Source of the DNA: Nonomuraea cavernae | Lineage (GTDB): Bacteria; Actinomycetota; Actinomycetes; Streptosporangiales; Streptosporangiaceae | Length of the DNA: 43,258 nucleotides | NCBI RefSeq assembly: GCF_014646355.1 | Contig: NZ_BMNH01000030.1 | Coordinates: forward strand, 50,855 to 94,112 | Direction: 5' to 3' | Part shown: in pieces, positions 38,664 to 43,258 of the stretch | Position numbering within the stretch: position 1 is the first letter of the stretch | How the letters are laid out: each line of letters begins with the position of its first letter | Position numbers and translations under genes: made by a program | Notes under the pieces: generated by a model | The model's input: the letters and a program-made list of their open reading frames with translations, nothing else | What the model was told of the DNA's origin: nothing | Databases searched by the model: none

Positions 38664-39772
38664 GACAGCGTGGCGATCGCCTGGCGACCGCCTTCGAGGA
38701 AGCCCTGCCACTCGCCGCCCTCCTTCTTGCTGCGCGGCTCGACGACCCCGTGCCAGTACTTGTTGAGGATGGCCAGATCCTCGGGGGTGCGCCGGGCCAG
38801 CGAGCCGACCAGCGAACCGGCCAGCGTCTCGGCCTTGAGGGTGCGGTCGCCGAAGAAGTTGCTGTGCAGGATCGCGTCCTCCAGCACGCCGATCTGCTCG
38901 GCCGTGGACAGCGCGGACTCCAGCCGGCCGTCGTCGCTCTGGGCCGACGCGGCGGCGGCGCGCAGGTCGGCGAAGCTCCGCAGCAGGATGTCGAGCAGCG
39001 TGGGCGGCAGCTCCAGGTCGATGTTGTGCCGGCGGAGCAGCTCGACGGTGCGGAATCGGACGATCTCCGCCTCGCTCTTCTTGTTCGTCACGACGGGGAT
39101 GCGGACGAAGTTGAAGCGCCGCTTGAGCGCCGACGACAGGTCGTTGACGCCCCGGTCGCGGCTGTTGGCGGTGGCGATGATGGAGAACCCGGGCTGGGCG
39201 AAGACGATGTTGTCGTCGTCGAGCTCGGGGATGGACACGTACTTCTCCGACAGGATGGAGATGAGCGCGTCCTGCACGTCGCTGGTGGAGCGGGTCAGCT
39301 CCTCGAAGCGGCCGATCACGCCGTGTTCCATCGCCGTCATGATGGGCGAGGGGATCATCGAGTCGCGCGACTGCCCCTTGGCGATCACCATGGAGACGTT
39401 CCACGAGTACTTGATGTGGTCCTCGGTGGTGCCCGCGGTGCCCTGGACGACCAGGGTGGAGTTGCGGGAGATGGCGGCGGCGAGCAGCTCGGCGAGCCAG
39501 CTCTTGCCGGTGCCGGGGTCGCCGATCAGCAGCAGGCCCCGGTCCGAGGCGAGCGTGACGATGGCGCGCTCGACGAAGCTCCGGTCGCCGAACCACTTCT
39601 GCGGGATCTCCCGGTCCAGGCCGTCGGAGCGCTCGGAGCCGAGCACGAACAGGCGGACCATGCGGGGGCTGAGCCGCCAGGAGAACGGCTTGGGGCCGTC
39701 GTCGACCGACTCCAGCCAGTCGAGCTCTTCGGCGTACTTGACCTCGGCGGGGGCACGCAGCATCTCGGTCAT
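38660..39772 (-). CDS. MoxR-type AAA+ ATPase (YehL-like)
   Basis: A 370-residue single-module AAA+ protein. Walker A is GDPGTGKS (residues 84-91), the Walker B segment GVIGRFEE ends in two glutamates near 157-158, the sensor 1 asparagine is in TANSRD (203), and the arginine finger is in LKRRF (218-219). These ATPases act as chaperones that remodel or insert cofactors in target complexes together with VWA proteins. AGGAGA overlaps the VWA stop, 13 bases before its start. It is the fourth of five coupled genes. Confidence 0.93.
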   Translation of the reverse strand: MTEMLRAPAEVKYAEELDWLESVDDGPKPFSWRLSPRMVRLFVLGSERSDGLDREIPQKWFGDRSFVERAIVTLASDRGLLLIGDPGTGKSWLAELLAAAISRNSTLVVQGTAGTTEDHIKYSWNVSMVIAKGQSRDSMIPSPIMTAMEHGVIGRFEELTRSTSDVQDALISILSEKYVSIPELDDDNIVFAQPGFSIIATANSRDRGVNDLSSALKRRFNFVRIPVVTNKKSEAEIVRFRTVELLRRHNIDLELPPTLLDILLRSFADLRAAAASAQSDDGRLESALSTAEQIGVLEDAILHSNFFGDRTLKAETLAGSLVGSLARRTPEDLAILNKYWHGVVEPRSKKEGGEWQGFLEGGRQAIATLS

Positions 39773-39785
39773 TGCGGGGATTCTC

Positions 39786-41090
39786 CTAGGTGAGGAAGTT
39801 CTTGAGCTCGGACACGAGCTTGCGGATGTGGCCGGAGATCACCGGCGTGCCCAGGTCCTTCAGCTTCTGCTTGAACCAGGGGTCCACGCTCTGGTGACCT
39901 GAGCTGTTGACGGACCCGACGGGGATCAGCTTCACGCCCGAGCGGTGCAGCGACTCGAACTCGGTCTGCACCGCCTGGTTGTCGTAGAAGTCGGAGATCC
40001 ACACCAGCGCGGTGTTGCGCGGGTCCATGATCTTGGGGCGGGCCAGGCCCATCGCGACCATGCCGTTGGTGCCGCCGCCGAGCTTGGTGCGCAGCAGCAC
40101 CTCGAACGGGTCGTGCACCCACGGCGTCAGGTCGAGCGCCCGGGTGTCGTAGGCGATCAGGTGCACGTCGACCTTGGGCAGTCCGGCGAAGATGGAGGCC
40201 AGGATGGTGCAGTTGACCATCGCGTCCACCATCGAGCCCGACTGGTCGACGACCACGATCATGCGGGCCGGGACGGTGCGTTTGGCGGTGTGCCGGTAGA
40301 AGAGCCGGTCCACGTAGAGCCGCTCGTCCTCGGGGCTCCAGTTGGTGAGGTTCTTCCAGATCGTGCGTTCGATGTCGAGGTTGCGGAAGACCCGCTTGGG
40401 CGGCACCGACCGGTCGACGGTGCCGGCGCTGGTCTGCTGCACCTGGGTGCGCAGCACCTCGGCGACCTCGTCGACGTAGCGGCGGATCAGCGCCTTGGCG
40501 TTGGCCAGCGCGACGCCCGACAGGTTGTCCTTGTCGCGCAGCAACTGCTCGATGAGCGACATGCTGGGCGTGAGCTGCCGCGACAGCGCGGGGTCGGCGA
40601 GCACCTCGCGCAGCCGCATGCGCTTGACCAGGTCGCCTTCGAGCCCGGCGAGCAGGCCGCCGAGGCCGTTCTGGCCTGGCTGGGCGCGCAGCCCGCCCGG
40701 CTCGCAGCCGAGTGCCTGCTCGAACCAGCCGGCGTCCTGCTGCCAGGCGGCCAGCCGGGTGGCGGTGACGTCGCCGGTGCCGGTGGCGGTGGCGAACAGG
40801 TTGAGCAGCAGCTTGGAGGCCAGGGCGGCGGTGCGGGCCCGATCGCGCGGCCGCTCGTCGTCGCCGGGCGCCATCAGGTCGCGGAACTCCTCCGCCAGCT
40901 CGGGAAAGCGCTGCACCAGGGTGTCGACGGACACCGACGGGTCGAGCAGCGCGGGTGGCAGCCCGAGCGCGTCGACGACGGCCACGCTGGCGGCTTCGAG
41001 CCCCGGCTGCTCCTCGGTGTCGAACACGCGGGCCAGCAACCGCCAGAGCAGCACTTGGCGCCGGTTCTCCTCGGCGCGGGTGTCGGTCAT
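39786..41090 (-). CDS. VWA-domain protein (YehP-like)
   Basis: A 434-residue protein. About 270 helical residues precede the C-terminal von Willebrand A domain. The MIDAS metal site is complete: DxSxS in VVDQSGSM (D282, S284, S286), Thr341 in GGGTNG and Asp367 in ISDFYD. It should bind partner acidic residues through a Mg2+ ion when driven by the MoxR ATPase. Start ATG 41090 overlaps the preceding stop by 4 bases. The open frame further upstream is read-through of the neighbour in another frame and not part of this gene. Confidence 0.92.
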   Translation of the reverse strand: MTDTRAEENRRQVLLWRLLARVFDTEEQPGLEAASVAVVDALGLPPALLDPSVSVDTLVQRFPELAEEFRDLMAPGDDERPRDRARTAALASKLLLNLFATATGTGDVTATRLAAWQQDAGWFEQALGCEPGGLRAQPGQNGLGGLLAGLEGDLVKRMRLREVLADPALSRQLTPSMSLIEQLLRDKDNLSGVALANAKALIRRYVDEVAEVLRTQVQQTSAGTVDRSVPPKRVFRNLDIERTIWKNLTNWSPEDERLYVDRLFYRHTAKRTVPARMIVVVDQSGSMVDAMVNCTILASIFAGLPKVDVHLIAYDTRALDLTPWVHDPFEVLLRTKLGGGTNGMVAMGLARPKIMDPRNTALVWISDFYDNQAVQTEFESLHRSGVKLIPVGSVNSSGHQSVDPWFKQKLKDLGTPVISGHIRKLVSELKNFLT

Positions 41091-42493
41091 TTGCGCAGCA
41101 GCCGTCCTGCTCGTTCGCGGAGTACGGCCACCGCGTCGCCCGACCTGGCCAGGGACTTGACCACCTTGGGGTCGGTGGGGCCGAGCGCCCAGTCGCCGTT
41201 GTGCGCGGCGACCGGCTGACGCTTGACCGTCGACTGGACGGCGAGCGGCTGCAGCAGCCAGCGGCCGTCCCAGCGCAGCAGGCCGAGGCAGGCCGTGGAG
41301 GTGGCCAGCAGCTGGGGCGTGAGCGGGCCGCAGCCGGGCAGCCGGTCGGCGGCGACCGTGATGGTCTGGCCGTCGAGCCGCAACTCGATGCCGCCGTCGA
41401 CCTTGGCCACCTTGTAGCCCTCGACGAGCACGGGCTCGGCGATGGCCACCGGGTGCCGGTCGAGCGGCGGCCCGGCGGTCGCGAGGGCGCCGGCGAGCTG
41501 GACGCGGGCGGTCGCGAACGGCGAGGCGAGCTCGCCGGCCACCGCCTTGCCCTCGTCCCACAGCAGGTCGCCACCGGCCAGCAGCGGCATGTCGGTGAGG
41601 TCGAGCGAAAGGTGCCTGGCCAGCGCGCCGAGCAGCACCGGGTAGTCGCCCAGCACCCCCCACACGGCCGCGCCGACGATGGTGTCGACCTTGGCGGCGG
41701 AGATCGCGGTGCGCACCAGCCGGGGCTCGCCGCCCTCCTTCGGCTCCAGCAGGCCGTGCACCTGGACCTGGACGGCGGTGGCGTGCTCGTGCACGTCGGC
41801 GCCGAGGATGAGCAGCCGTCCGGACACCGGGACGCCCGGGTCGCCGGCGCCGAGCCGGCCCGGCTGGGTGAGCATCAGGGCGCGGGTCCACAGGTCGGCC
41901 CAGCGACGGGCCGGCAGCTTCTCCATCGTGGCCACCGGGCTGGAGGCGCGCAGCTCGGCGGCCAGCCCGTCGAGCAGCACGGCGGGCCTGCGCAGCGCGG
42001 GCTCGGCGAGCATGGCCTCGACGGCCTGGTCGGAGGCGGCGACGAGGTCGTGGCCGACGCCGCGCCAGCCGGTGATGGCCAGCTCGTGCAGCCATGACCG
42101 GGGCCCGGCGAGCAGGTTCTCCGGCACGGCGGCGGCTCCACCGGCGGTGGGTTCCGGCCACGGGGTCCGGGAACGTCCGAGGGCGTCGTCGAGGCTGGCC
42201 AGCAGGGCGTCGGCGACCGCGCCGAGCAGCGCGGCGCGCGCCCCGGCCAGGATCGTCAGGTGCTCGCCCGCGACGGACCCGGTGGCGACCTTCTCCGCCG
42301 CCTCGACGGCCCGGTCGCCGAGCGGGCTCGCCGCCACGGCGGCCGCCAGGCCGGTGACCGCCCGCGCGCCCTGCTCACCGAGCCGTCCCAGGCCGCCCGC
42401 GAGCGCGTCGTCGAAGGCCGCGACCAGGTCGAGGGCCTCCTCGACGCCCGGCGGCGGGCCGGCGTTCAGTGCGCCCAGTTGCACGTCGAGCAT
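41087..42493 (-). CDS. Unrecognised 468-residue protein of the AAA/VWA operon
   Basis: I do not recognise the family with certainty; a DUF5691-type or YehQ C-terminal-like protein is likely. It is soluble, alanine/leucine-rich and helical up to about residue 200, then becomes more mixed, with strands such as GGIELRLDGQTITVAADRLPG near the end. Start ATG 42493 shares a base with the SWIM stop (TGATG). E. coli YehQ is a single protein of about 630 residues with an N-terminal SWIM finger. SWIM (167) plus this protein (468) have that total size, so the two may be a split YehQ. No catalytic motif is visible. Confidence 0.8.
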   Translation of the reverse strand: MLDVQLGALNAGPPPGVEEALDLVAAFDDALAGGLGRLGEQGARAVTGLAAAVAASPLGDRAVEAAEKVATGSVAGEHLTILAGARAALLGAVADALLASLDDALGRSRTPWPEPTAGGAAAVPENLLAGPRSWLHELAITGWRGVGHDLVAASDQAVEAMLAEPALRRPAVLLDGLAAELRASSPVATMEKLPARRWADLWTRALMLTQPGRLGAGDPGVPVSGRLLILGADVHEHATAVQVQVHGLLEPKEGGEPRLVRTAISAAKVDTIVGAAVWGVLGDYPVLLGALARHLSLDLTDMPLLAGGDLLWDEGKAVAGELASPFATARVQLAGALATAGPPLDRHPVAIAEPVLVEGYKVAKVDGGIELRLDGQTITVAADRLPGCGPLTPQLLATSTACLGLLRWDGRWLLQPLAVQSTVKRQPVAAHNGDWALGPTDPKVVKSLARSGDAVAVLRERAGRLLRK

Positions 42494-42996
42494 CAGCGCA
42501 CCGCCCCCGTCGAGGGGAACCAGTGCAGCTCGGCGAGGGGCGCCGAGGTGGCCGGCAGCTCCAGGTAGCTCAGGTGGCGAAGGAACCGGCTGAACACCAC
42601 GGCCGCCGCCCCCTGCTCGGGCCCGCCGTTCAGGCGGCCGATCAGGTCGTGACCGGATTCGACGCTGTCGGCGCCGTCGACCCGCAGGTAGCGGGCGACC
42701 CGCCCGGCGCCGTACTGCACGATGGCCTCGGCGGCCAGCGCCTGCAGGTGCTTGCAGGGCGAGCTGTGCAGGCCGCCGCACGGCCGGTTGTTGTTGGTGC
42801 TGCAACTGAAGCCGTGGGTTCCGGCGGCGATGAAGGACACGTACACCCGCCCGATGTCCGACCCGCTCGACACGACGCCCTGCAGCCGCCCGTCGGCCAG
42901 CTCGACGAAGGGCACCTTCGCGAGCTTGCGCGGCTGGACGGGCGGCACCACGAGGGTGACGCTGCGCCGCTCCCACGCGGTTGGATCCGCGTTCAC
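42493..42996 (-). CDS. SWIM zinc-finger protein
   Basis: A 167-residue protein from GTG 42996, preceded by GGAGG at 10 bases; an ATG at 43149 would add 51 unconserved residues. The metal motif reads FSCSTNNNRPCGGLHSSPCKHLQAL, a variant of CxCx(n)CxH with an extra cysteine. SWIM fingers bind DNA or proteins. Flanking parts (VYVSFIAAGTHGFSCS, AAEAIVQYGAGRVARYL) fit bacterial SWIM proteins linked to MoxR/VWA genes. It is first in the five-gene operon and could set the target of the complex. Confidence 0.87.
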   Translation of the reverse strand: MNADPTAWERRSVTLVVPPVQPRKLAKVPFVELADGRLQGVVSSGSDIGRVYVSFIAAGTHGFSCSTNNNRPCGGLHSSPCKHLQALAAEAIVQYGAGRVARYLRVDGADSVESGHDLIGRLNGGPEQGAAAVVFSRFLRHLSYLELPATSAPLAELHWFPSTGAVR

Positions 42997-43258
42997 GATC
43001 TTCTGACCTCCAGGCCTCTTGATCAACGAACCGGAAATGTAGCGGAGCCCACCGACAAAGGGCGGCGATCCGCGATCTTCAGCGTGATCTGGCGTGGAAC
43101 CCTGGGCGTTCACGCCCGGGAGGAAACGACAGCGCGGGAGGGCCGCCAAGGCCTGAGCGGTGCGGTGACCGGTAGGCCGTGGAGCGGCTCAGCCCGGGCG
43201 TTCTTCGTTTCCTATCCCGGTGGCATGGGGTTGGCGATAATGTGTTCGAGGTGAAGCT
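42997..43258. other. Right-end intergenic region
   Basis: No supported gene lies here. The SWIM promoter must be in this stretch on the minus strand, but no clear -35/-10 pair was found. GATAAT (43236-43241) on the plus strand, followed by GTGTTCGAGGTG at the edge, could be the promoter of a rightward gene outside the window. Confidence 0.3.

Noticed and set aside
35862..39596. 1244-codon open frame suggesting an AAA-DUF5682 fusion
   Set aside because: The first part is the AAA gene in another frame; the true start is the ATGA overlap at 38663.
35691..39902. 1403-codon plus-strand open frame opposite the AAA/VWA operon
   Set aside because: It is the antisense of well-supported genes, its composition follows their third-codon GC bias, and no protein motif is visible.
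41087..42976. 629-codon frame joining SWIM and the 468-residue protein
   Set aside because: The SWIM finger is in a different frame, and a TGATG junction at 42493 separates two genes. A frameshift joining them is possible but is not needed.

Overview
The window is about 70% GC and rich in GTG starts, 4-base start/stop overlaps and hairpins without U-tracts. These traits and the gene content point to an Actinomycetota genome, most likely a filamentous actinomycete such as Streptosporangiaceae; this placement is an inference. Two accessory catabolic regions and one conserved AAA/VWA gene set make up nearly all of it. No tRNA, rRNA, CRISPR array, insertion sequence or phage gene was seen.

Region 1 (1-21.7 kb) is an acyl-CoA catabolic island. 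Left to right it holds a thiolase end, an SDR, a crotonase and an LLM flavin oxidoreductase; a P450 divergent from a small CxxH-type ferredoxin; a FadR-type GntR regulator; a crotonase with the MenB/BadI signature; a five-gene branched-chain-type ABC importer (livFGMH plus binding protein) with a flavin split-barrel protein; a ferredoxin-reductase-like flavoprotein, an amidohydrolase and an acyl-CoA dehydrogenase; a divergent SDR; and an operon of two NTF2-like proteins, an AMP-forming acyl-CoA synthetase, a MaoC pair, a thioesterase and a crotonase. An Lrp/AsnC regulator closes it. Synthetase, dehydrogenase, hydratase, SDR and ring-opening-type hydrolase together resemble the cyclohexanecarboxylate (Ali/Bad) route, so an alicyclic or terpenoid acid activated by P450 chemistry is the best guess. 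A palindromic operator core (TCATGCCTATGAT) is shared by two promoters of the island.

Region 2 (21.8-26.9 kb) holds a slipin/SPFH membrane protein and the wreck of a two-component/ABC-2 exporter locus. Two permeases are intact, one with a large beta-rich ectodomain. The ATPase and the divergent response regulator both lack their N-terminal halves and meet at one deletion junction. A DUF2306-like membrane protein follows.

Region 3 (27.0-35.7 kb) is a second catabolic unit read leftward. It encodes a GalB-like PIG-L hydratase, an RraA/GalC-like aldolase, a PrpF/GalD-like tautomerase, a type I (VOC) extradiol dioxygenase, a GntR-FCD regulator and a nitrate/taurine-type ABC importer. This is a gallate-type lower pathway with a VOC protein where a LigAB-type dioxygenase is usual. 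GntR-like palindromes (ATTGTCGACAAT and a 10/12 relative) lie in both promoters. The tautomerase gene carries a 12-bp tandem repeat giving six VASE units.

Region 4 (35.8-43.0 kb) is a tightly coupled five-gene leftward operon: SWIM zinc-finger protein, an unrecognised 468-residue protein, a VWA protein, a MoxR-type AAA+ ATPase and a 933-residue DUF5682-like protein. It resembles E. coli yehLMPQ and has no firmly known function.
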